Source: Thermococcaceae archaeon
GTDB taxonomy: Archaea > Methanobacteriota_B > Thermococci > Thermococcales > Thermococcaceae
DNA length: 24,295 nt
Assembly (NCBI GenBank): GCA_027064745.1
Contig: JAMOPD010000002.1
Span: 1-24,295, forward strand
Direction of reading: 5' to 3'
Shown here: in pieces, positions 1-6,834 of the stretch
How positions within the stretch are numbered: the stretch's first letter is position 1
Layout of the letters: each line of letters starts with the position of its first letter
Notes under the pieces: generated by a model
What the model saw: only the letters and a program-made list of their open reading frames with translations
The model's database searches: none
Told to the model about the DNA's origin: nothing
Position numbers and translations under genes: made by a program

Positions 1-2836
1 CAGGTGGGGAGTAAACCACAAAACAGTGAACCGGGGTGGTGTTCTCGTGATCCAGAGCATCGTATCCAGTTATCTTCCAGCAGTAAAGGTCCGGCTCGTC
101 AAGGACTAGGGAGAAGTTGCTCCAGCCTTCCGTTCCTTCAAAGACCACTTCATCAAAGACCTCCCATGAGCCGGTTATGTTTGTATAAAGAACCGCCCCC
201 CTGAGGTGTGGGTCGCTCCAGAAGGCGTGGACGTGAACTTCCCCGCCCGGCGGGATGCCTTCCGCATCCTGGCCGACGTTTGAATACTCCGGGGCCTTCG
301 TGTCAACTTCAAATTCCCTCTCCTCGCTCGTCCCGTTGTTACCGGCTAAATCCTGGCCGTAAACCCTGAAGGTGTGGGTTCCATCCGCAACGTTCATTGC
401 GTAGTGCCAGTTCTTCCCCGAGCCGAGCATCGTATGGTTTGCCCCGTCGAACTCAAGGGTCGCCAGGGCGAGGTTCTCGTTCGAGGTGACGTTTATCACC
501 ATGCTTGAGTTGCCGATCAGGGAACCGTCCTTTGGCGTCGGCTCAACGAAGGTGAGGACAGGTGGGGTGATGTCGTTCTTCTCCTGGGCGAGCGGTGCGA
601 AGATGCCCAACCCCGTCAGGTTGGCCTCGACGAGGTTCTTGTTCGTGTCCAAATGGTGCCCGCTCGTTCCCTCGAGCGTCCAGCCCTCTGTGAAGTGCCA
701 TATCTGGAGGCTGTCCTCATTAAGGCCCTCAAGGGCAGAATCGTCGTAGTAGAGGCCCAGATGGAGCCAGCTGTCCACGTCTATCTCAATGTATTCCCCA
801 ACGTCGCCGTAGCCCTCCGGCGGTGCCGGCCGGTTCTCCGGGGGAACTCCCCTCACGAGACAGTTTCCGGGACAGGTTACCTCCGTGGGAATCCCGTTTA
901 TCGTATTCCCGCTCAGCGAGCCATAGAACTCTGCGATGACAATTATTGCCCAGGCGTTCGTCTCGGAGAGGTTAGTCGTCAGTTCGTTGTTGTCTATAAA
1001 CGAATCCCCCGCGAGGTACAGGTAGAGGGCATAACCGGCGTTCTCACCCACACCGCTTATCGAGATTGTGTTGTCATAAACCCACGCCGAGGTTTGGAAG
1101 ACCTCTATTCCGTCGGCACTATCGCCTCTAACCGTGACTGTGTTGTCGTGGACGTCGCTGGCTTCCCCCTCTTCCTCGTAGACGTAAATTCCGACACCCT
1201 GAAAGCCTGAAACGCTCACGTCGTTGTCCCTGATGATGTTGCCTCCCCCGTAGCTGAGATAGATTCCGTAGCGCTCGCTCTCCCCGGTCTCGGTTATCGT
1301 AATCGTGTTGTCCTCAATCGTACAGTTCTCGACGCCGTCCACCCAGACCCCGATGTTCGAGACCGACGAGGCTACAACAAAGCCATTCAGCGTGACGTTG
1401 TCGGAGCTCACGTAGAAGACGGGCTTCCTTCCGTTATCCAACTCGGAGCCGTCGCCGGTGATGCGGGCGCTCTCGCTCGTTTCCACTGTGAGGGATTTAC
1501 CTATCTCCACACTCTCCGGATACGTTCCAGCAAGGACTACGACCGTTCCACCTTCGATCGCGTTCTTTATCCCGTCCTGGAGCGGCGTCTCGCTGGGGTT
1601 GAGGCTCCCGCCCTCGTACCACCAGCCGCTCTCGTTTACGTAAACCGTTTCAGCTGGAGTAAGCGTCGTTGCGGTGTCGTTCACCCACGTGGTGTTGACG
1701 TTCCCCGAGTAGTCCCGCGTGAGAATTCCAATCGTGTGCGTCTCGCCGGGTGAGAGCTCGTCAAGCCACCATTCACCCTCGTCCGTCTCGCCCTCGAATT
1801 TTCCGTCCATGTAGATTAGCGCCGTCTCGAAGTCCTCATCCTCCGGGTTGTCCCAAGTCCAGTGGATGTAATCTGAACCAACTTCGTGGGCCAGGTTTCT
1901 AACGGTCCCTGGCGGTGTCTCATCTTCCTCGCTCGCGTTCACGTAGAAGCTTACCTGGGCCATCCCTGTCTCGTCGCCGGCGAGGGCGTACACCACGAGG
2001 AGATTTTCTCCTTCCTGTGCCGTTATTGTGGTGTTCGGCTCGAACGTGACGTTCTCCCCCCCGTTAAGTGAGTAACGCCATTCATTCACGGGTTTGTTTG
2101 CAGTGACATTGAGATCTATCGTTGCAGTGTCATATATCTTCTCCTCCGGTGAGAGGATGTTTATTTGGAGCGGTTCCTCAGTGTAGCTGACAACGGCATT
2201 ATCAAAGTGCATATGGGACGTTAGAGGGGAGCTCTCCCAGCCACCCATGACAAACTGAAACCTTGTAGTCCCTGCCATACTGGTTGTGTAGATGGTTTTC
2301 ACAAGAACACCGCTTTCCCAGAACTCAAAGTGATCCTTGTAGATCACGATTTTGAAAGGAACATAGCTAGTTGGAATTTGCCGATACTCGGTTTGGGAAG
2401 TGCCATCGTATCGATATGATATCTTTGGCCCTTGCCAGCTTATGTAGTGCACTCCTATGTATTTTCCGGTGTCAAGATCAACTATATGAACCAGCATCTC
2501 AGCCGTGTAAGGATCAAGAAACTCCCACTCAGCCTCGAAGCTCACGGAGCTCCAGTTGCTAATGTCAATCTCTCTACTTTTCAACAGTGCATGTCCAGAA
2601 TCCCAGCCACCGTGTCCGTAGGTGACAACTTGAATCTCACCGTTGGTTTCGGTTACACTGTTCCCGCTGCCCACGACTTCTGTGCTCCATTTCGCTGTAT
2701 CGAGGCTGTTGTCGTTAAAATCATCCTGAAATATGACATTTTCTTGAGCGCTCACGAGTGGTGAGAACCCAACGAAACTCATGTTTAAATAAGAGCTTAA
2801 TAAAAGATAAATTAGGAATAAGGTTCTCTTCTCCAT
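1..2836 (-). CDS. Secreted multidomain surface protein (LamG-like, Ig/FN3-like and right-handed beta-helix), C-terminus beyond window
   Basis: Reading the minus strand from the ATG at 2836 gives 945 codons with no stop to the left edge, so the gene is 3'-partial. GGTGAT lies 4 nt before this ATG; in-frame ATGs at 2842 and 2848 are alternatives. Residues 1-30 form a signal peptide (hydrophobic core, cleavage likely after VSA). About 33-215 resembles a concanavalin/LamG-type domain (DDFNDNSLDTAKW motif). About 219-305 is Ig-like and 305-390 FN3-like. About 393-655 holds repeated N-T-I/V rungs (DNTITI, DNDVSV, DNTVTV, GNTING) typical of NosD/pectate-lyase-like beta-helices. 660-750 resembles the YDDS..GL.EDSL domain common in archaeal surface proteins, followed by further Ig-like segments. 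It is probably exported and wall- or membrane-anchored by the missing C-terminus. Ligand or enzymatic role is unknown. Composition drops from GC-rich in the body to AT-richer in the first 215 codons. Confidence 0.85.
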   Translation of the reverse strand, partial: MEKRTLFLIYLLLSSYLNMSFVGFSPLVSAQENVIFQDDFNDNSLDTAKWSTEVVGSGNSVTETNGEIQVVTYGHGGWDSGHALLKSREIDISNWSSVSFEAEWEFLDPYTAEMLVHIVDLDTGKYIGVHYISWQGPKISYRYDGTSQTEYRQIPTSYVPFKIVIYKDHFEFWESGVLVKTIYTTSMAGTTRFQFVMGGWESSPLTSHMHFDNAVVSYTEEPLQINILSPEEKIYDTATIDLNVTANKPVNEWRYSLNGGENVTFEPNTTITAQEGENLLVVYALAGDETGMAQVSFYVNASEEDETPPGTVRNLAHEVGSDYIHWTWDNPEDEDFETALIYMDGKFEGETDEGEWWLDELSPGETHTIGILTRDYSGNVNTTWVNDTATTLTPAETVYVNESGWWYEGGSLNPSETPLQDGIKNAIEGGTVVVLAGTYPESVEIGKSLTVETSESARITGDGSELDNGRKPVFYVSSDNVTLNGFVVASSVSNIGVWVDGVENCTIEDNTITITETGESERYGIYLSYGGGNIIRDNDVSVSGFQGVGIYVYEEEGEASDVHDNTVTVRGDSADGIEVFQTSAWVYDNTISISGVGENAGYALYLYLAGDSFIDNNELTTNLSETNAWAIIVIAEFYGSLSGNTINGIPTEVTCPGNCLVRGVPPENRPAPPEGYGDVGEYIEIDVDSWLHLGLYYDDSALEGLNEDSLQIWHFTEGWTLEGTSGHHLDTNKNLVEANLTGLGIFAPLAQEKNDITPPVLTFVEPTPKDGSLIGNSSMVINVTSNENLALATLEFDGANHTMLGSGKNWHYAMNVADGTHTFRVYGQDLAGNNGTSEEREFEVDTKAPEYSNVGQDAEGIPPGGEVHVHAFWSDPHLRGAVLYTNITGSWEVFDEVVFEGTEGWSNFSLVLDEPDLYCWKITGYDALDHENTTPVHCFVVYSPP

Positions 2837-3049
2837 ACCCATCACCATCCGAGTAAGAAGAGCCCACAAACTGCTGATACAGACTAATTAAGTGATTAAA
2901 ATGGCTCTGAATTAAACATGCAGTTTATGACCCTTCTTACATCATACCTTAATGAAAATAATACGCATTTAAACTATAATAGGTTTTTGGTCATTAATCA
3001 ATCTATTGGAAATGTTACAAAAGCCGCATTAATTATACACATCTAACCA

Positions 3050-3328
3050 TTAACGCTCTAAATAGGACATTTTAGGTTTCTTATCCAGCTCCATTCTCCG
3101 ACTCTGAACTTCCTTTAGAAGTTCTGAAATTCTCTGTTCTTTGGGATATTTTTGTCTCAGAGTGATTAGAATCCCTTCAACAAAACTCAAGATTGAAAGC
3201 TCTGTGAATTCACGCCCTTTCTTACTTTCAAGTTCTTTGTTTAGTTGCGTGAAAGAATCTATTACAGAAATAAGTTGATCCTCATTGAGTTGGGCACACA
3301 GCCGCTTTAATTCATCCACAGCGTTCAT
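3050..3328 (-). CDS. Small helical hypothetical protein coupled to tatD
   Basis: This 92-residue protein was not recognised. It is charged and almost entirely predicted helical, with Leu/Ile heptad-like spacing (LKRLCAQLNEDQLISVIDSF) and a basic C-terminus ending in KKPKMSYLER; no membrane segment or metal motif is visible. Its ATG (3328-3326) overlaps the TGA of the upstream tatD frame by four bases (ATGA), an arrangement that implies translational coupling and one transcript. It may be a partner of the TatD enzyme, but nothing in the sequence assigns a function. Coding status rests on the clean overlap and ordinary amino-acid make-up. Confidence 0.7.
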   Translation of the reverse strand: MNAVDELKRLCAQLNEDQLISVIDSFTQLNKELESKKGREFTELSILSFVEGILITLRQKYPKEQRISELLKEVQSRRMELDKKPKMSYLER

Positions 3329-4101
3329 TTTTTCACCTCACTTTTAGGTTGAAAGTTGAAGAATTTAATAGCATTTTCCTCAGTTATTCTCTCTACTTCT
3401 TCAAAGCTCAGCTCTTTAAGTTTTGCTATCTCTTCAATTGCTACCCGCACGTAACAAGGCTTATTTCTCTGTCCTCTAAATGGGCTCATATAGGGAGAAT
3501 CTGTTTCCACAAGAATTCTCTCAATGCCAAGAGCTTCTGCCGCAGCTCTGACTTCTGGAATGAAAACAATACCAGTGCTTATTCCAATATAGTGATTATT
3601 CTCTACAATTTCTTTTGCCAATTCTCTGCTTCCAGCAAAAGAGTGGAAATAGGCATCTACACCATAACGCTGAGCGGTCTCATATGCTTCTCTTTCAGAC
3701 TCCCTGGCATGAATGACTACAGGTTTTTTGATTTCAAGAGCCAATTCAAGGAAGTGTTTAAAAATTTGCATCTGATTCTCTTTCTGCTTTTCATTTTCAG
3801 CATAGTGATAATCCAAGCCGATTTCGCCGACAGCTACTATTTCATCTTTATGTCTCAATATAAACTCTTCAACCCTATTAACTTTCTCCCAATTGCCCCG
3901 CCGGGCCTCGTTTGGGTGGTAGCCGAGGGTTGGAAAGACAAATCCGAAATAAGGCCTGAGAAGCTCCCAGCTCTTCCATACATGGGTCTTTCGGTACTCG
4001 GTCATTGAATCAATGACAGCCTTTAGTTCGTTTTTGCATTCTTCTATGATGTTGGGTATGTTTGTCTTATAAAATTCAAAGTGAGCATGTGAATCTATCA
4101 T
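3325..4101 (-). CDS. TatD-family metal-dependent hydrolase (putative DNase)
   Basis: TatD-type amidohydrolase-fold (TIM barrel) enzyme, a family of metal-dependent nucleases and related hydrolases acting in the cytoplasm. Metal-site motifs appear in order: DSHAH at the N-terminus (HxH), VGEIGLDYH (the bridging Glu), VIHARE, a histidine in YFHSFAG, and ETDSPYMSP near the C-terminus (catalytic Asp). About 258 residues is normal for the family. The frame also has an ATG at 4119, but the ATG at 4101 is preferred: it begins MIDSHAH, as family members usually do, and it lies about 25 nt downstream of the TATA-like half of a palindrome at 4124-4143, fitting a leaderless mRNA. The ATG at 4119 would sit almost inside that box. 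It overlaps the following small gene by 4 nt. Confidence 0.9.
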   Translation of the reverse strand: MIDSHAHFEFYKTNIPNIIEECKNELKAVIDSMTEYRKTHVWKSWELLRPYFGFVFPTLGYHPNEARRGNWEKVNRVEEFILRHKDEIVAVGEIGLDYHYAENEKQKENQMQIFKHFLELALEIKKPVVIHARESEREAYETAQRYGVDAYFHSFAGSRELAKEIVENNHYIGISTGIVFIPEVRAAAEALGIERILVETDSPYMSPFRGQRNKPCYVRVAIEEIAKLKELSFEEVERITEENAIKFFNFQPKSEVKK

Positions 4102-4123
4102 GTTTTCTGTTAAATCCATATAG

Positions 4124-4143
4124 AATAGAAAAGCTTTTCTATT
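4124..4143. promoter_or_regulatory. Perfect 20-bp palindrome, probable bidirectional promoter or operator
   Basis: AATAGAAAAGCTTTTCTATT is its own reverse complement over all 20 bases and lies in the divergent gap between tatD and the ferritin-like gene. Each half holds an A-rich BRE-like stretch followed by TTTTCTATT. Counting about 25 nt outward from each half reaches about 4103 on the minus strand and about 4165 on the plus strand, which are the two likely start codons. The simplest reading is a symmetric core promoter giving leaderless transcripts both ways. A dimeric regulator site is the alternative. Confidence 0.55.
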
Positions 4144-4164
4144 GGTTTTGGTTAGTTACTTACA

Positions 4165-5133
4165 GTGAATAAAATGCAATCCCCGGGTGAATACCTCAAA
4201 AAAATTGTGCAATCTCTAAAGGATAAATCCCCCAAAGAAGTCCTCAGTTATGCTATCTTTAACGAGGATGAAGAGGCAAAATATTATCTTGAACTTGCTT
4301 CAAAAGTGGAGAGAGAAAGCATCAGGCTTTTATTTATCAAAATGAGTGAAGACAGCGAGAAACATAAAAACTGGTTATATACGATTTTTAAGAAACTCTA
4401 TCCAGATGAAGAACCAACTAAAATTGATGCTCCTCCTGTAGAGGTAGCTCCATTTCACACGGAATTTGAGAGTGTCGGGGGTTATCTGGAGGCCTTGAAG
4501 TACTGTATGCAGAGTGAGTTATTTGCAAGAAAAACATATGAAATGTTAGCTAAAAAGGCAGAAAACGATGAATCCAAGGAGATATTTGCCCAACTTGCGG
4601 TTATGGAGCAGGATCATTATGATGCTTTAAAAAAGGCTTATGATCTTATGACTTCGTTGAGAGAAAAGGAAATTGAACTCAAAAACCTCAAACCAGGGGG
4701 ATATCTGTTTACAGATAGATTCAAAGCTCGTTATTTTCTTGCTGATATTATTGGAAAAGGTAAATCAGAGGCCATTATATTTACAAGAGATGCTCCTGAT
4801 GCCACTATAAAGTTCTTCCGGGAGAATAAAGTGCGGGTTATCTGGATAAGCACTACAGCGACAAGGAATTCAATAAATCCAGCAGGATTCTCTAAAGCGA
4901 GAGAACAAATAAGAGTATTTTTTGAAACTGGAATGGAAGGGGCAGCAGTATTGATAGAGGATATAGGATACCTCCTACTTGAGCTTGAGTTCAAGAAATT
5001 AATGGATGCTTTAACATATATGAGGGATTATGCCCTACTCAATGGTGCATATCTTTTGATAGTTGCAACAGGGGAGTTATTTGAAAGAAGGGAGTGGGCG
5101 TTGCTAACCTCAGAATTCAAATTAATCTCCTAA
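4165..5133 (+). CDS. Ferritin-like (rubrerythrin-type) domain fused to DUF835
   Basis: Residues about 20-165 are two helical hairpins of the ferritin-like superfamily. The second hairpin keeps di-iron ligands: Glu118 in helix C and E148-x-x-H151. The first has an acidic cluster at 34-37, but its ExxH is changed to S64-E-K-H67. Residues about 178-320 match DUF835, a domain of unknown function frequent in Thermococcales, recognisable from GYLFTDRF, a VRVIWIST strand, VLIEDIGYLL and the GAYLLIVATGE strand; it looks like a Rossmann-type alpha/beta fold. No signal peptide or membrane segment is visible. The frame opens with GTG at 4165, and ATG at 4174 is an alternative. No Shine-Dalgarno is visible and the palindromic promoter suggests a leaderless mRNA. 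The role may be metal or oxidative-stress sensing, by inference only. The stop overlaps the convergent DUF504 stop by 4 nt. Confidence 0.85.
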   Translation: MNKMQSPGEYLKKIVQSLKDKSPKEVLSYAIFNEDEEAKYYLELASKVERESIRLLFIKMSEDSEKHKNWLYTIFKKLYPDEEPTKIDAPPVEVAPFHTEFESVGGYLEALKYCMQSELFARKTYEMLAKKAENDESKEIFAQLAVMEQDHYDALKKAYDLMTSLREKEIELKNLKPGGYLFTDRFKARYFLADIIGKGKSEAIIFTRDAPDATIKFFRENKVRVIWISTTATRNSINPAGFSKAREQIRVFFETGMEGAAVLIEDIGYLLLELEFKKLMDALTYMRDYALLNGAYLLIVATGELFERREWALLTSEFKLIS

Positions 5134-5378
5134 TCCTTTTCTTTCTTCTTCCAAATGACCTTCCCATCCTTTCTTACAACTCTGAGAATGCGGTGGTATG
5201 GAATCTGGGCTTCCCCCACAAAGAAGTATCCATGGCCAAGCTCAATAATTTCTACAGGAATTTTCTTGATGTTCCCATAAGCTCCCCTGTGCTTAATCAC
5301 TATGTAGTAATCGCTCTCGTTTTCTCTTGGGTCATACTTTATCTTCGCAAGAGCTTCCTTGACAGCGCCTTTTCTCAT
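5130..5378 (-). CDS. DUF504 / MJ1316-domain (UPF0248) RNA-binding-type protein
   Basis: An 82-residue protein matching DUF504 (UPF0248), the MJ1316-type domain proposed to recognise cyclic-phosphate RNA ends. Visible family features are the N-terminal MRKG..EAL.KI..DP, the IKHRG segment, and the central IPVEI...IPYHRILRV with a basic KKKEKD tail. It follows the MBL-fold gene on the same strand and is separated from it by an 87-90 bp tandem duplication. The ATG at 5378 is preceded by GGAGATG, which lies in the duplicated piece of the upstream gene's tail. The TAG stop overlaps the convergent ferritin-like gene by 4 nt. Family identity is firm; the biochemical role is inferred from literature on the domain. 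Confidence 0.85.
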   Translation of the reverse strand: MRKGAVKEALAKIKYDPRENESDYYIVIKHRGAYGNIKKIPVEIIELGHGYFFVGEAQIPYHRILRVVRKDGKVIWKKKEKD

Positions 5379-5518
5379 ATATCAGCATCTCCTTTATTCC
5401 TTCCAGCCCTTGGGTAGTCTCTCCATTTTTATCTTCGCAAGAGCTTCTTTAACAGAGCCCTTCCTCATAAGCCGAGCATTTTCTTTATTCCTCTTAGGTT
5501 TTCTCTCCAGTTTTTAAT
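5341..5518. repeat. Imperfect tandem duplication, two units of about 90 bp
   Basis: Unit 1 (5341-5430) and unit 2 (5431 to about 5518) align along their length. Both start ATCTTCGCAAGAGCTTC and continue into a shared CTTTATTCC. They differ by scattered substitutions and a small indel near 5493. Each unit spans the junction between the end of the MBL-fold gene and the first 14 codons of DUF504. The duplication therefore created a second, truncated DUF504 start and an extra copy of the MBL C-terminal coding tail. Confidence 0.85.
5394..5468 (-). pseudogene. Truncated 24-codon DUF504 N-terminal copy
   Basis: The ATG at 5468 overlaps the MBL-fold stop (ATGA). The first 14 codons (MRKGSVKEALAKIK) differ from the intact DUF504 start at one residue. 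The frame then enters the duplicated MBL tail in a different register and stops with TAA at 5394-5396. It is a by-product of the tandem duplication. It may still be translated through coupling, but it lacks nearly all of the domain. Confidence 0.75.
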
Positions 5519-6148
5519 AACTCCTCCGTGGCCGGGCAGGGCAAGATAGACATCTAAACTCTCAAGCTTTTTTATAGATTCAATAATCTTCAAATGGCTT
5601 CCAGTAGGCAAATCTGTCCTACCAACAGTGCCTTTAAAGACCGTGTCCCCTGTAAAGAGGAGCTTTTCTTTCGGCTCATAGAGGCATGAGCTACCTGCGG
5701 TGTGCCCGGGAGTGTGAATTAGCTCAAGCTTAAGAGAGCCGATTTTCAAAGTATCGTTATCCCGAAGCTTAAAATCAAATTTAACCGGTTCATACCGACG
5801 TCCATAATAAAAGGAGAGTATCACGTAGTCATTCTGATTTTCAAGGGTCTCCGCTGTCTTTTCATGAGCAGAAAAGAGAACTTCAACTCTTTTCCTTTCG
5901 AGCCATCTTTTCATCATGGAGTTTCCGCCGACATGGTCGAAATGTTCATGGGTGTTGAAGATAATAACCCTCTCAAGGTTTTCGAGATATCCTCCTCTCT
6001 TCCACGCCTCAACATAGCGGTTCCAGTATGTCCCGGTTCCTGTGTCGATTATGAGAGCTTCATTTCCATCTCTAACCAGATAGACGTTGCTATCCCAGCT
6101 GATGCCTTTGAGCATTATCGTATTTGGTGGAATCTCTATGGGTATCAT
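5465..6148 (-). CDS. Metallo-beta-lactamase-fold hydrolase (glyoxalase II-like)
   Basis: 227-residue MBL-fold enzyme of the glyoxalase II-like branch, cytoplasmic. The binuclear metal ligands are all present: H67-x-H69-x-D71-H72 (THEHFDHVGG), H149 (TPGHTAGS), D168 (FTGDTVF) and H207 (PGHGG). The GRTDLPTGS segment after D168 is typical of glyoxalase II/persulfide-dioxygenase-like members, but the length gives no extra C-terminal domain and the substrate cannot be read. The start was moved to ATG 6148 because GAGGTGAT lies 4 nt upstream; the in-frame GTG at 6157 overlaps that Shine-Dalgarno. It is first of a short operon with the truncated and full DUF504 frames. Its C-terminal 20 or so codons take part in the tandem duplication. 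Confidence 0.9.
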   Translation of the reverse strand: MIPIEIPPNTIMLKGISWDSNVYLVRDGNEALIIDTGTGTYWNRYVEAWKRGGYLENLERVIIFNTHEHFDHVGGNSMMKRWLERKRVEVLFSAHEKTAETLENQNDYVILSFYYGRRYEPVKFDFKLRDNDTLKIGSLKLELIHTPGHTAGSSCLYEPKEKLLFTGDTVFKGTVGRTDLPTGSHLKIIESIKKLESLDVYLALPGHGGVIKNWRENLRGIKKMLGL

Positions 6149-6283
6149 GATAATCACCTCACGGGCTCAAGGGAGGATCGCTTCATCGCCCAAATCAGAG
6201 CTTCAACATTCAAAGGCTCTTTGGTTGTTCATAGCTTTAATTGTTATTGTTGTGATTTATCAATCAGATGAAGGAGAATCTTT

Positions 6284-6760
6284 TTACATCCCTTGGCTTG
6301 AAAACTCCTCAAACTCTGGAAACCGTCGTAAAAGCTCCTTAAGTATTTCTCCTTCAGCTATTTCAAAATCATTCCATTCAAAGCCAGGTGAAACTGTGCA
6401 TCCAACTAAAGCATAATCGCTTAGGGGCTTAGCTGCCTGCCATGCTCCAGCTGGAACGCAGGCAAATGCTTTTACTCCCTCTCTAACTTTTCCAAGCCTT
6501 TCCCTGTGGACTTGTTCATCAGCCCATACCAGCTCCAATTCACCTTCATAAACATGCCAGATTTCATCCCATGCAATGCGGTGTGGTTTGCTAACTTCTC
6601 CTTTGGGAAGAAGGAAATATATAGCACTTACTGCCTTTCTGCTTTTTCCATCAGCTTTTACCTCCATTCTGGACTTGTATATTTCAACATAATATCCGCC
6701 CTCTGGATGTTTTTTCATTTTCAGAATTTTTATCAGCTCATTAACTCGATCCGTCTCCAT
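6284..6760 (-). CDS. DUF985 cupin-fold protein
   Basis: 158-residue member of the DUF985 (Cupin_5) family. Recognised features are HPEGGYYVEIY near the N-terminus, SAIYFLL, SKPHRIAWDEIWHVYEGE carrying the cupin metal-type His and Glu residues, and the diagnostic VGCTVSPGFEWNDFE near the C-terminus. The fold is a small double-stranded beta-helix. The family has no established general reaction, though sugar-nucleotide or small-molecule binding is often suggested. The ATG is preceded by GAGG about 8 nt upstream. It is transcribed divergently from the M20 gene, with which it appears to share one TATA element, and ends about 135 nt before the MBL-fold gene start, so an operon with that gene is possible but not shown. 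Confidence 0.88.
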   Translation of the reverse strand: METDRVNELIKILKMKKHPEGGYYVEIYKSRMEVKADGKSRKAVSAIYFLLPKGEVSKPHRIAWDEIWHVYEGELELVWADEQVHRERLGKVREGVKAFACVPAGAWQAAKPLSDYALVGCTVSPGFEWNDFEIAEGEILKELLRRFPEFEEFSSQGM

Positions 6761-6795
6761 TATGCTCCCTCAACAATGTGATAGATTTAGGAGTA

Positions 6796-6804
6796 CTTAT
6801 AAAC
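6796..6804. promoter_or_regulatory. Shared TATA element for divergent DUF985 and M20 genes
   Basis: CTTATAAAC reads GTTTATAAG on the other strand, so its TTATAA core is symmetric. Counting about 25 nt each way gives starts near 6826 (just before the M20 Shine-Dalgarno) and 6775 (just before the DUF985 Shine-Dalgarno). No second TATA-like box is evident in the 74-nt gap between the two start codons. Confidence 0.5.
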
Positions 6805-6834
6805 TTCTGCTCAAACTCATAATTGGTGACCCAA

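Noticed and set aside
653..1210. 185-codon plus-strand open frame
   Set aside because: Lies antisense inside the continuous beta-helix surface-protein frame; its text has no domain pattern and it is explained by GC-rich codon use of the real gene.
2855..2940. GTAAGAAG / CTTCTTAC inverted repeat upstream of the surface-protein gene
   Set aside because: Eight-base arms about 70 nt apart in AT-rich DNA are weak and not aligned with a clear promoter.
3349..4008. 219-codon plus-strand open frame
   Set aside because: Antisense shadow of tatD, which carries all family motifs; the shadow is Phe/Ser/Leu-rich with no recognisable domain.
6161..6283. Possible C/D-box sRNA on the minus strand (words near GCGATGA and CTGA)
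   Set aside because: Box sequences are imperfect and the C-to-D' spacing is too short for an archaeal C/D guide.
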